Below, in pieces: positions 17,478 through 25,330 of a DNA stretch of 39,680 nucleotides; position 1 is the first letter of the stretch; each line of letters opens with the position of its first letter. Below the pieces are notes generated by a model. The model made no database searches. It was not told the DNA's origin and worked only from the letters and a program-made list of their open reading frames with translations. Source of the DNA: Clostridium sp. CAG:914 (GTDB lineage: Bacteria; Bacillota_I; Bacilli_A; RF39; UBA660); contig FR902136.1 in assembly GCA_000437895.1 (NCBI GenBank), positions 1 to 39,680 of the forward strand, read 5' to 3'. A program made the translations under genes and the position numbers.

Positions 17478-17505
17478 GCATTTTTTTTCTTCTTTTACAT
17501 AATAT
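17478..17505 (+). promoter_or_regulatory. Candidate sigma-E promoter for yabP-yabQ
   Basis: GCATTTT (17478-17484), 13-bp spacer, CATAATAT (17498-17505), 15 bases before the ATG. This is the best two-part match of the three CATA-type sites. Bacillus yabP is a sigma E gene. Confidence 0.55.
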
Positions 17506-17520
17506 TTAGTGGGTGATATT

Positions 17521-17814
17521 ATGGACAAAGTAAAAGAGATAGAGGCTAGTTTTAATCATGGTCTTAGTTTGGCAGAGAGAAAGAATGTTGTTGTTACTGG
17601 TGTTAAGAAGATAGAAAGTTTCGATAGTAATGAATTTATGATTGATACTACTTTAGGTTTTTTGAATATAAAAGGTGAAGAATTAGAAATTATTAAGTTG
17701 GATACTTATCAGGGAAATGTTTCTATAAAAGGAAAGGTTGATGCTCTTATTTATTTAGATAATAATCAAAAAAAAGATAAGGAAAGTTCTTTTATTAGTA
17801 AATTGTTTAAATAA
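17521..17814 (+). CDS. yabP: Sporulation protein YabP
   Basis: YabP is a YabP/YqfC-family protein needed for normal spore morphogenesis, probably at the forespore membrane. The 97-residue protein shows LAERKNVVVTGVKKIESFDSNEF and a second half ending in GNVSIKGKVDALIYLD, then SFISKLFK, all matching Bacillus YabP. The ATG at 17521 is used because the CATA promoter box predicts a start between it and an in-frame GTG at 17509. It overlaps yabQ by one base (TAATG). Confidence 0.92.
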   Translation: MDKVKEIEASFNHGLSLAERKNVVVTGVKKIESFDSNEFMIDTTLGFLNIKGEELEIIKLDTYQGNVSIKGKVDALIYLDNNQKKDKESSFISKLFK

Positions 17815-18086
17815 TGAAATTAAATGTTCAAATATATTCTTTTTTATATTCATATTTTTTTGGAGTAGTATTTTATTTTTTACTTAAAATTAATTATAAG
17901 TTTATTAATAAGTTTAATATTGTTTTTAATTATATAATTTCATTTTTATTTATTTTAGCGATGTCTTTATTATATTTTCTTATTTTATTGAAGATAAATA
18001 ATGGTTATATTCATTTATATTTTTATTTATGTATATTGTTTGGATACTTGACAATGTATTTTATTTTTAAAAAGTGGTTTACATAA
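17814..18086 (+). CDS. yabQ: Spore cortex protein YabQ
   Basis: YabQ is a membrane protein required for cortex peptidoglycan in Bacillus. This 90-residue version starts with the family pattern VQIYSFLYSYFFGVVFYFLL and has three hydrophobic stretches, about residues 8-24, 37-60 and 65-87. It is shorter than Bacillus YabQ (about 211), which has a longer C-terminal part, but close to the size of many clostridial homologues. Assignment rests on the N-terminal pattern and on the yabP-yabQ-divIC order, which is that of Bacillus. Confidence 0.8.
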   Translation: MKLNVQIYSFLYSYFFGVVFYFLLKINYKFINKFNIVFNYIISFLFILAMSLLYFLILLKINNGYIHLYFYLCILFGYLTMYFIFKKWFT

Positions 18087-18122
18087 TTGCTATAATTGTC
18101 TATATATATTTTATTGTTAATG

Positions 18123-18151
18123 TTGTATATAATTTTTTGTTGTGGTATAAT
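18123..18151 (+). promoter_or_regulatory. Extended -10 promoter for divIC
   Basis: TTGTAT (18123-18128), 17-bp spacer, TGG then TATAAT (18146-18151). It would let divIC be made in vegetative cells independently of yabPQ. Confidence 0.75.
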
Positions 18152-18177
18152 TTGTATTGTAAAGGTAGGTGAACAAT

Positions 18178-18480
18178 ATGAAGAAGAAAAAAAAGAAGAT
18201 GTCTGTTGCTTCTAAAACGAGATTGTTTTTATCTTTAATTATTTTTTGTTCTATTATTGGGTCACTTTCTTATAATTGTTATGATAATATTAGTAAAATA
18301 TATAGTATGAAGTTGGAAACTAATAAGTTAAAAGATGAACAACTAGCTTTAGAAGAAGAACATAAGGAGTTAGAAAAAGATATTAAAAAATTAAATGATC
18401 CTGATTATATAACAAAATATGTTAGAGAAAAATATTTATATTCAAAAGATGGTGAGATTATTTTAAGAATAGATGAGTAA
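18178..18480 (+). CDS. divIC: Septum formation protein DivIC (FtsB-type)
   Basis: Bitopic divisome protein that pairs with FtsL and DivIB. The 100-residue protein has a lysine-rich cytoplasmic N terminus (MKKKKKKMSV), one transmembrane helix (about residues 16-34), a heptad coiled coil (about 40-72, LETNKLKDEQLALEEEHKEL) and the conserved DPDYITKYVREKY end. The ATG at 18178 follows an AGGTAGGTGA site; a GTG at 18169 overlaps that site. Position after yabQ is as in Bacillus, but spoIIE and the genes after it are absent and the next gene converges. Confidence 0.93.
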   Translation: MKKKKKKMSVASKTRLFLSLIIFCSIIGSLSYNCYDNISKIYSMKLETNKLKDEQLALEEEHKELEKDIKKLNDPDYITKYVREKYLYSKDGEIILRIDE

Positions 18481-18496
18481 TTAAACTCATCTTTTT
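18472..18496 (+). terminator. Terminator after divIC
   Basis: GATGAGT-AATTAA-ACTCATC hairpin (18472-18491) overlapping the stop codon, followed by five T residues. Confidence 0.85.
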
Positions 18497-18504
18497 ATAT
18501 AAAT

Positions 18505-18550
18505 AAAAAAGTTTTATAAATTAGCTTTGTTGCTAACTCATAAAACTTTT
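18505..18550 (-). terminator. Terminator after ftsH (minus strand)
   Basis: Long stem of about 18 bp between 18507-18525 and 18532-18550 (AAGTTTTATAAATTAGC against GCTAACTCATAAAACTT, a few mismatches), loop TTTGTT. On the minus strand it is followed by a T run. The symmetrical A/T flanks mean it could also stop plus-strand read-through from divIC. Confidence 0.8.
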
Positions 18551-18552
18551 AT

Positions 18553-20448
18553 TTATTTTTCTTTTGTTGCTTTTTTATTTTGTTTTTCTTCGATATTTTC
18601 TGTATCTTCTTTTTCTTCAAGGTGACCATGTTCTACGAGATATTCAATTTGTTCTTTAGTTATTGTTTCTTCTTCTAATAGTGTTTCTGCTATTAATTTT
18701 AATAAATCTTTATTTTCTGTTATAATTTTTTTGGTTTTGTCATAACAAGAATTGATTATGCTTCTCATTTCCTCATCTATTTCATGTGCTACAAAATCAG
18801 AGAAGTTTTGATTTTTTGTATAATCTCTTCCTAGGAAAGTATTTTCACTAGGTTCATCATACATCATTGGGCCAAGATTACTCATACCGTATTCGGTAAC
18901 CATTTTTCTGGCTATTTTAGTTGCTTTTTTGAAGTCATCGTGAGCACCAGTAGTAATTTCATTAAATGTTATTTCTTCGGCTACACGACCTCCAAGTAAA
19001 CCACATATTGATTCAAGTAATTCCTTCTTAGTGTAGTTAAATGTTTCTTCTTTTGGTAGCATCATGGTATATCCACCGGCATTTCCTCTTGGAATTATAG
19101 TTATTTTTTGAACTTCATTGGCTCCATCAAGCTTAAGACCTAATACAGCGTGTCCAGCTTCATGGTATGCTACTAGTTTCTTTTCTTTATCTGTATATTT
19201 TCTGGTGACTTTAGCTGGTCCCATTAATACTCTATCCGTTGCTTCATCTATTTCAGTCATACTAATGTTTTTCTTATTTTTTCTAACGGCTAATAATGCA
19301 GCTTCGTTTAATAAATTTTCTAGATCGGCACCAGAGAATCCTGGAGTTCTTTTAGCTAGATTTTCTAATGTTACTTTTTTGTCTAATATTTTGTTTCTTG
19401 CGTGTACTGATAGTATTTCTTCTCTAGCTTTTTTATCAGGCAATGATACAGTAACTTGTCTGTCAAATCTTCCTGGTCTTAAAAGTGCTGGGTCTAGAAC
19501 ATCAGGTCTATTTGTGGCTGCAATAATTATAATTCCTTCATTGGCACCAAAACCATCCATTTCTGTTAATAATTGGTTAAGGGTTTGTTCTCTTTCGTCG
19601 TGTCCACCGCCTAGTCCTGTTCCTCTTTGCCTTCCTACGGCATCAATTTCATCAATAAATATTAAACAAGGTGCATTCATTTTTGCTTCTCTAAACATGT
19701 CTCTTACACGAGATGCACCAATACCTACGAACAATTCAACAAAATCAGAACCACTTATATAATAGAATGGAACGTTAGCTTCTCCGGCTACAGCTCGTGC
19801 TAATAATGTTTTACCTGTTCCTGGAGGGCCTACTAATAAAACACCTTTTGGTATTCTTGCTCCCATGCTTGTAAATTTTTTAGGATTTTTTAAGAAATCT
19901 ATTAATTCTTGTACTTCTTCTTTTTCTTCGGTTAGTCCAGCAACGTCTTTAAAAGTAGCAGTTTTATCTTTGTCTACTAATTTTGCTTTGCTTTTTCCAA
20001 AATCCATTGATTTTCCATTTGTTCCAAGTTGTCTTGTAAATAACCAAAACATAGCTCCTGCTAATATTATCATTGGTAAATAATTTGTTATAATTATTAG
20101 CCATGATGATGTTTCAGGATCATTTTTGATTGTTAGAGCAAATTTGTATATTTCTTCTCCTGATACAATTTTGTTTAGAAATTCATCTGATGCTGGTAAA
20201 TATAATTTGAAATATTCATTTTCTTTATAATCTTTATTTTTACCTGTTATTTCATATGTTTCTGTTCTTACTTTTTTTGTTATATTTAATTTTTCTATTT
20301 TATCATTATTCATAAATGACATAAACTCATCATAACTAATTTCATTTATTTTGGTTCCTTTAAAATTTACTAGTATTAAACAAACCATTATAAATAAGAA
20401 TAGAGTTATGTATGGTGTTAAATTTTTCATGTTGTTCTTTTTTTTCAT
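18553..20448 (-). CDS. ftsH: ATP-dependent zinc metalloprotease FtsH
   Basis: Membrane-anchored AAA+ protease for quality control and regulator turnover. The 631-residue protein has two transmembrane helices (about residues 11-28 and 112-133) flanking an extracytoplasmic domain. The Walker A GPPGTGKT follows near residue 207, then FIDEIDAVG, the second region of homology (ATNRPDVLDPALLRPGRFDRQ) and the zinc site HEAGH near residue 429. The charged C-terminal tail is lysine- and glutamate-rich. Its ATG overlaps the tilS stop (ATGA). The hpt gene that lies between tilS and ftsH in Bacillus is absent. Confidence 0.97.
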   Translation of the reverse strand: MKKKNNMKNLTPYITLFLFIMVCLILVNFKGTKINEISYDEFMSFMNNDKIEKLNITKKVRTETYEITGKNKDYKENEYFKLYLPASDEFLNKIVSGEEIYKFALTIKNDPETSSWLIIITNYLPMIILAGAMFWLFTRQLGTNGKSMDFGKSKAKLVDKDKTATFKDVAGLTEEKEEVQELIDFLKNPKKFTSMGARIPKGVLLVGPPGTGKTLLARAVAGEANVPFYYISGSDFVELFVGIGASRVRDMFREAKMNAPCLIFIDEIDAVGRQRGTGLGGGHDEREQTLNQLLTEMDGFGANEGIIIIAATNRPDVLDPALLRPGRFDRQVTVSLPDKKAREEILSVHARNKILDKKVTLENLAKRTPGFSGADLENLLNEAALLAVRKNKKNISMTEIDEATDRVLMGPAKVTRKYTDKEKKLVAYHEAGHAVLGLKLDGANEVQKITIIPRGNAGGYTMMLPKEETFNYTKKELLESICGLLGGRVAEEITFNEITTGAHDDFKKATKIARKMVTEYGMSNLGPMMYDEPSENTFLGRDYTKNQNFSDFVAHEIDEEMRSIINSCYDKTKKIITENKDLLKLIAETLLEEETITKEQIEYLVEHGHLEEKEDTENIEEKQNKKATKEK

Positions 20449-21770
20449 TTATTTTCCTCCTTTTTTGAACTAGTTAGTATTATATCATATATTTCATCTT
20501 TTTTACTAATATATTTTGATTTTTTTAAATTTGGTATCCATAATATATTGTTATTGGCATCAGTAAGTAATGGATATTTGTCTCTTTTTTCTTTGGGAAT
20601 CTTTTTTTCTATGAAAATGTCTTTTACTTTTTTCTTTTTATTTAACCCTTTTAGTATTATATAATCTCCATCTATTCTGTTTCTTATATATAGTGGGAAT
20701 TTTATATCTTTACTATTTAATCTACATATTGTATTATCATCTTTTTCTTCTTTATCTACTTTTTTGATGATTATATCATTTATTATTAATTTGTCATTTA
20801 GGATATATTTGTATTTTTTTTCCTGTTCTTTATTTTGTTCTATGTAAATTTTGTTATACTCTTTTTTGGCAATATAATTTTTAGGTAGATTGATTTTTAC
20901 ATTTGGTTTTGGGTTATGAATTAGTTTTATAATGTCAATAATATTCTTTTCTTTAATAATGTTTGTTTTATTATTATATATTTTACTCAATATATGATAG
21001 ATAATATTTTTCATAAGGAAAGGGTGTATATTTTTGACACTATCAATGTTTATGCAATTATATATGTATATTTTATCTATTATAGAAGATATTACATCTT
21101 TTATATAGTTATCATATTCTTGTAGTTGTTTTGAATATTTTAAATATTTTAAATGAATATTTTTATCTTCTTCTTTTAATATTGGCAATATTTTTTTTCT
21201 ATATTTGTTTCTTTTATAATTTACATCTTCATTAGTTTTATCAATAAAATATTTTATATTGTTAATTTGATTATATTTTACTAATTCTTCTTTTGTAAAG
21301 TATAATAGAGGCCTAATTATATGTATATTATCTACAATAGATTCTTCTTTTATTCCTGCATATCCTTCTATGTTTGAACCTCTTGATATTTTCATTAATA
21401 CTGTTTCTATTAAGTCATCTCCATGATGTGCTAAGAATAAATAGCTAGTATTATATTTTTTTAATACTTTTTTATAAAATGCATATCTTTTTTCTCTTGC
21501 TTCATTTTCAAAATTATTTTGACTATAACTCGTTATTTTATTTGTTTCAAATATAATTTTGTTGATAATACAGTATTCTTTTAAATATGCTTCTTCTTCT
21601 TCTGATTCTTTTCTGACATTATGATTTATATGTGCACAAATAATTTCTTTTTTTAAATTTTTTTGTAACATATGAAGCAATGCCATTGAGTCTGGTCCGG
21701 AAGATACTCCGACGACAATATAATTACATGGTATGTTTTCATACCTTTTTATTGCATTAGTAAAATTCAT
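20445..21770 (-). CDS. tilS: tRNA(Ile)-lysidine synthetase
   Basis: Converts C34 of tRNA-Ile(CAU) to lysidine so that it reads AUA. The N-terminal PP-loop reads GVSSGPDSMALLHM, where the usual SGGxDS has Ser in place of the first Gly. AHINHNVRKESEEEE and LAHHGDDLIETVLM-type motifs follow. The C-terminal domain ends in RNRIDGDYIILKG and KKVKDIFIEKKIP, the TilS C-terminal tRNA-binding part. The ATG at 21770 is used because GGGAG lies eight bases upstream; a GTG five codons earlier overlaps that site. Very high A content of the coding strand reflects its minus-strand placement. Confidence 0.94.
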   Translation of the reverse strand: MNFTNAIKRYENIPCNYIVVGVSSGPDSMALLHMLQKNLKKEIICAHINHNVRKESEEEEAYLKEYCIINKIIFETNKITSYSQNNFENEAREKRYAFYKKVLKKYNTSYLFLAHHGDDLIETVLMKISRGSNIEGYAGIKEESIVDNIHIIRPLLYFTKEELVKYNQINNIKYFIDKTNEDVNYKRNKYRKKILPILKEEDKNIHLKYLKYSKQLQEYDNYIKDVISSIIDKIYIYNCINIDSVKNIHPFLMKNIIYHILSKIYNNKTNIIKEKNIIDIIKLIHNPKPNVKINLPKNYIAKKEYNKIYIEQNKEQEKKYKYILNDKLIINDIIIKKVDKEEKDDNTICRLNSKDIKFPLYIRNRIDGDYIILKGLNKKKKVKDIFIEKKIPKEKRDKYPLLTDANNNILWIPNLKKSKYISKKDEIYDIILTSSKKEENK

Positions 21771-21789
21771 AGTGTTCACTCCCAAAATA

Positions 21790-21818
21790 ATTATAACAAA
21801 AACTTGTCTTTTAGTAAA
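21790..21818 (-). promoter_or_regulatory. Extended -10 promoter for tilS-ftsH (minus strand)
   Basis: Read on the minus strand: TTTACT (21818-21813), 17-bp spacer, TGT then TATAAT (21795-21790). It overlaps a plus-strand promoter candidate for parA. Confidence 0.7.
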
Positions 21819-21831
21819 TATGTGGTATTAT
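21804..21831 (+). promoter_or_regulatory. Candidate distal promoter for parA-parB
   Basis: TTGTCT (21804-21809), 16-bp spacer, TGG then TATTAT (21826-21831). A second candidate nearer the gene is TGA-TAAAAT at 21943-21951, with only a weak -35. Either would serve parA; the leader would be about 150 or 30 bases. Confidence 0.5.
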
Positions 21832-21989
21832 TAAATATAGACTTTATTAAAATAATTGTATTTTAATTTATTACCTTTAGGACTTATATAAAATTTTTTG
21901 TTTGACTTTTGTTAAATTGGTATTTATTTTTTTGTTAAAGTTTGATAAAATGAGTATGTGTAAAAAGGTAACCCGAGGAGGAAGTAACA

Positions 21990-22805
21990 ATGGGAAAAAT
22001 AATTGCAGTAGTAAATCAGAAGGGTGGTGTTGGTAAGACAACCACTAGTATTAATTTGTCAGCATCTTTGGGGTTGTTGGGTAAAAAGGTTTTAATTGTT
22101 GATCTTGATTCTCAGGGTAATGCTACGACTGGTGTAGGTATTGATAAGAAAGATATTAGTGCAAGTATTTATGAAGTTTTAACTATGAGAGCTGATATAC
22201 ATGATGCTATTATTAAAACTAAGAGTAGGAATTTAAGTATTATACCAGCATATTTGAATTTGGCTGGTGTTCAAGTTGAATTTTTTGAAATGGAAAGAAA
22301 ATTTGCAGAACAAAATATTAAATTTAGTAAGGTTTTGCGTTTAAAAGAAGAATTATACAAGATTAAAGATGATTATGATTATATCTTGATTGATTGTCCA
22401 CCATCTTTGGGTATACTTACTACTAATGCGCTAGCTGCTGCTAATTCTGTTTTAATACCTGTTCAATGTGAGTATTATGCCTTGGAGGGTATTATGCAAC
22501 TTATTAATACTGTGATGTTAACACAAAAGAAAATAAATCCTGATTTGGATATTGAAGGTGTTTTACTTACTATGTTGACAGTTAATACTAATTTAGGTTT
22601 AGAAGTTATTAATAGTATAAAAGAGTTTTTTAAAGAAAGGGTTTATGATACGATTATACCAAGATTAATTAGATTGGCAGAGGCTCCTTCTCATGGTAAA
22701 ACAATTTTAGAATATGATCCTAAGGGAAAAGGTGCTTTAGCATATATTAATTTAGCAAAGGAGGTAATTGAAAGAAATGGAACAAAAGAAGAAAGCATTG
22801 GGTAG
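21990..22805 (+). CDS. parA: Chromosome-partitioning ATPase ParA (Soj)
   Basis: Deviant-Walker ATPase that acts with ParB and parS in origin segregation and, in Bacillus, in DnaA control. The 271-residue protein has the signature KGGVGKTTTSINL at residues 11-23, DLDSQGNATTG, the IDCPPSLG switch and the PVQCEYYALEG segment. This is the chromosomal rather than plasmid type, judged by length and by the adjoining parB. GAGGAGG precedes the ATG. It overlaps parB by 29 bases, so translation is coupled. Confidence 0.96.
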   Translation: MGKIIAVVNQKGGVGKTTTSINLSASLGLLGKKVLIVDLDSQGNATTGVGIDKKDISASIYEVLTMRADIHDAIIKTKSRNLSIIPAYLNLAGVQVEFFEMERKFAEQNIKFSKVLRLKEELYKIKDDYDYILIDCPPSLGILTTNALAAANSVLIPVQCEYYALEGIMQLINTVMLTQKKINPDLDIEGVLLTMLTVNTNLGLEVINSIKEFFKERVYDTIIPRLIRLAEAPSHGKTILEYDPKGKGALAYINLAKEVIERNGTKEESIG

Positions 22806-23658
22806 AGGACTTGAACAGTTATTTGATACGGAGGTTTTGGATTTTGACTCTTTTGAATCTAATATACTTGATTCTACAAAAGAGAGTGATATTAAAGAGA
22901 TACCTTTGGATGAAATAAGATCTAATCCTTATCAACCAAGAAAAACTTTTGATCAGAATGCTTTAGAGGAATTGGCAGAGTCAATTAAAAATTATGGTGT
23001 CTTTCAACCGATTATTGTTAAGAAAAGTATAAAAGGGTATGACTTGGTTGCTGGTGAAAGACGTGTTAAAGCTTCTAGGTTAGCAGGTATGAAAACAATT
23101 CCAGCAATTGTAAAAGATTTTTCTGATGAAATGATGAGAGAAATTGCTTTACTTGAAAATTTACAAAGAGAGAATCTCACATCTATTGAGTTGGCATGGG
23201 CTTATAAGGGAATAATCGATACTCTACATATTAGGCAAGAGGATTTGGCAGTAAAGCTTGGAAAAAGCAGAAGTCATATTACTAATACATTAGGATTGTT
23301 AAGACTTCCAGAAAGCGTTCAAAATATGGTTTTGAATGGTAGTATATCTATGGCACATGCTAGGGAATTATCTAAAATCGAAGATGATAACTTAATTTGT
23401 GAATACGCTGATAAAATAGTTAATAATAATATTTCTGTTAGGGAACTTGAGACTATTACTAGGGGTGATGATGTAAAAAAGAAAGTTCCTGTTGTTAGGA
23501 AAAATAAGAGTGATAATTATAAATATTTAGAAAGACAAGTTTCAGAATATTTTGGTACTAATGTTAAGATTGAAAATAAAAAATTAATTATTTCTTTTGA
23601 AAATGATTATGATTTAAATAGAATTTTGGATATTATGGGAATTAAAATAAATGAGTAA
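22777..23658 (+). CDS. parB: Chromosome-partitioning CTPase ParB (Spo0J)
   Basis: Binds parS and spreads as a CTP-dependent clamp. The 293-residue protein begins EQKKKALGRGLEQLF, then has the CTP-binding core with NPYQPRK, GVFQPIIV, GERRVKASRLAG and ENLQREN. A helix-turn-helix region (EDLAVKLGKSRSHITNTLGLL) and a C-terminal dimer domain follow. The ATG at 22777 gives the family start; a TTG at 22768 is possible but too close to the GGAGG. Its terminator coincides with one end of the accessory island. The noc and rsmG neighbours of Bacillus are not here. Confidence 0.95.
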   Translation: MEQKKKALGRGLEQLFDTEVLDFDSFESNILDSTKESDIKEIPLDEIRSNPYQPRKTFDQNALEELAESIKNYGVFQPIIVKKSIKGYDLVAGERRVKASRLAGMKTIPAIVKDFSDEMMREIALLENLQRENLTSIELAWAYKGIIDTLHIRQEDLAVKLGKSRSHITNTLGLLRLPESVQNMVLNGSISMAHARELSKIEDDNLICEYADKIVNNNISVRELETITRGDDVKKKVPVVRKNKSDNYKYLERQVSEYFGTNVKIENKKLIISFENDYDLNRILDIMGIKINE

Positions 23659-23662
23659 GGAA

Positions 23663-23689
23663 TTACCAATGTTATTAACTTAAGAGATA
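23663..23689 (+). repeat. Left copy of a perfect 27-bp inverted repeat
   Basis: Starts TTACCAATGTTATTAAC and ends AGAGATA, four bases after the parB stop. It is the exact reverse complement of 26488-26514. Six further bases outside (GAGTAA) also match in inverted form after a four-base mismatch. It is the probable terminal repeat of an IS4-type element. Confidence 0.9.
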
Positions 23690-23711
23690 TTTTTAATGTA
23701 TCTCTTTTTTT
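23682..23711 (+). terminator. Terminator after parB, formed partly by an island end
   Basis: AAGAGATA (23682-23689) pairs with TATCTCTT (23699-23706), nine-base loop, T run to 23711. The first arm is the inner end of the 27-bp inverted repeat. Confidence 0.75.
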
Positions 23712-23782
23712 GTTTAGTTTTTTAAATTTAATGCATAATAAAAATCATAGTTTTTAATCTATGTTTTTAAAATTATATTTCA

Positions 23783-24085
23783 TTAAAATGTTTTTCTTTG
23801 ATTAACGTGATATCTATTTTTAGGGTTATTATTTCTTTTGTTTTTTCTACCAGGTTTAACTGGAATAATATATTTTTCTATTGCCAGGCAAAATTTATCC
23901 ATCATTTCAGAACGTTTTTTTTCATTATTTTCTAATAAAATATATATCAATGTATTCTTAAAAATACCAACAGACATATTTGTATTGGTTTTCATTTTAT
24001 TTTTATATTTTGTTTGATTAATATTTTCGTTAATAAATGCTTGAAGCATATTAGAAACTAAAACTTGACTATATATCTTACTTAA
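23783..24085 (-). pseudogene. IS4-family transposase, C-terminal fragment
   Basis: An open frame of about 100 codons ending in a basic tail (VKPGRKNKRNNNPKNRYHVN, then QRKTF) typical of the C terminus of IS4-type transposases. Reading upstream, the frame continues through YSQVLVSNMLQAF to an in-frame TGA at 24086-24088, which lies in the end of the neighbouring 67-residue gene. The catalytic middle of the protein, including the expected late Glu, is absent. The family call rests on the tail, on position next to the terminal repeat, and on the matching N-terminal fragment at the other end. Confidence 0.65.
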
Positions 24086-24281
24086 TCAAAACTTCTTTGC
24101 TGCTAGTTATATTTTCAATTTTTAAATCATTTTTTAAATGTCTATAGTTTATTTCTATTTCACCTGTTTCTAGTTCTACTTTAACACATCTAACTTTGAT
24201 GGTATTTCCAGAACTTAAATACTCATAAAGTTCTGGATCAGTATCTTTATAATATCTAGCGTCTAGCACGGTTATATTCAT
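24078..24281 (-). CDS. 67-residue protein of unknown function, partner of the HD-domain gene
   Basis: I do not recognise this protein. It starts MNITVLDARYYKDTDPELYE, has alternating charged and beta-prone stretches (TIKVRCVKVELETGEIEINY) and no membrane helix or Cys pair. It overlaps the end of the HD-domain gene by 26 bases, so the two form a co-translated pair read from the same promoter. Its 3' end abuts the broken transposase C-terminal fragment, overlapping by eight bases. That position makes it possible that its last residues come from the junction. Small predicted beta-rich binding or regulatory protein is all that can be said. Confidence 0.6.
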   Translation of the reverse strand: MNITVLDARYYKDTDPELYEYLSSGNTIKVRCVKVELETGEIEINYRHLKNDLKIENITSSKEVLIK

Positions 24282-25308
24282 ATTTTATTTCTATTATTTT
24301 ATCATTTGATTTCATTGATTCATTTTCTTTAATTTCATAAAAATATTGAAAGTCTGATGATACTTTTTTAAATGCTGATACTACATCTTCCGGTTTCATT
24401 AACGGATTAACATTTTCTTTATTGTACCTACCATTTGTGCCTTTTTTCATTACATATATCAATTTATTTGTAAATTCTGATAAAAAGTAATATCTATTTT
24501 TTGGGTCAGGTACTTTTCTTTTGGCTATATCTTCTACTCTTGCATATGGACTAGTAATTCCTTTATCTGTTGCAATTAAATCTGCAATATTTAAAATCAT
24601 ATCATAATCATCATATTGCATATTTTCCAACACTTCTGTTATATCATCTACTTTTGTCCCATCTTCCCAAGAAGGTTTACCTTCGGAGTTTATATAAAAT
24701 CCATCTTCAGCAGGATCACAATTTGCACATCTTCCCGCATTTATAAACGAATGAGTCAATGTAGCTCTCGCTTCATTTTCCCACCCTTCATCACATAATG
24801 CTTCAAATCCTTTTATAACATGGAAAAAATCGTGTGTAAACTTTCTTCCATAATCATGCAATATTCCCAATGTTTTTGCTTTTATTGCATTCATTCCTAA
24901 TTTTTTAGCCAAGTTTTCTGCTGCCTTCGCCATATATAAAGAATGGCTAATCCATGAGCTTGTATTAATGCTTGTATTTGGTATTATATTATCTCCTAAA
25001 TGCCTACCATCAACTTCTATGCATTCATATGCTAAATCTAATAAATACTCACTGAAGTCTTTCGAAATTGAATCTTCTTTTAATTGTTCTTGTGTTATTT
25101 TATAGCACTCTTCCTCTGTCAAAATAATATTATTTTTTCTTAGTTTTTCCTGCATTTTTTTACATAGATATGATAAGTCCTCTTTTTTTACACCTTTTAT
25201 CAATAGTAAAAATGCTTCTCCTGCATTTTTGTCAGTTTTAGCATTTGAGTATCCCTTGCAGTTCATTGCACGTTTTTTATAATAATTATTACTAAAATTA
25301 AGTTCCAT
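24256..25308 (-). CDS. HD-domain phosphohydrolase-like protein, island cargo
   Basis: The 350-residue protein has an HD superfamily metal site: His 122 (ISHSLYMAKAAENL), His 151-Asp 152 (LGILHDYGRKF), His 159/163, His 186 (LTHSFINAG) and Asp 243 (ILNIADLIATDKG). HD proteins hydrolyse phosphomonoesters or nucleotides; the substrate here is unknown. A CANCDPAEDGFY segment after the fourth His might add a metal or redox feature. The N-terminal 100 residues form a separate helical part not recognised. There is no signal peptide. It has a near-consensus promoter and an AGGTGA site, with no frame damage, so it looks functional while everything around it in the island is decayed. Confidence 0.82.
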   Translation of the reverse strand: MELNFSNNYYKKRAMNCKGYSNAKTDKNAGEAFLLLIKGVKKEDLSYLCKKMQEKLRKNNIILTEEECYKITQEQLKEDSISKDFSEYLLDLAYECIEVDGRHLGDNIIPNTSINTSSWISHSLYMAKAAENLAKKLGMNAIKAKTLGILHDYGRKFTHDFFHVIKGFEALCDEGWENEARATLTHSFINAGRCANCDPAEDGFYINSEGKPSWEDGTKVDDITEVLENMQYDDYDMILNIADLIATDKGITSPYARVEDIAKRKVPDPKNRYYFLSEFTNKLIYVMKKGTNGRYNKENVNPLMKPEDVVSAFKKVSSDFQYFYEIKENESMKSNDKIIEIKYEYNRARR

Positions 25309-25330
25309 ATGTTCACCTCATTTTTTATTA

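Noticed and set aside
19118..19762. 214-codon plus-strand open frame inside ftsH
   Set aside because: Antisense to the AAA core of FtsH; no start context and no protein family resemblance.
21786..23658. parS site or origin elements near parA-parB
   Set aside because: I looked for the palindromic TGTTNCACGTGAAACA and for DnaA-box clusters and saw none in this window.
24616..24798. 60-codon plus-strand frame inside the HD-domain gene
   Set aside because: Antisense to the HD gene; Cys/Phe/Ile-rich with no start signal.
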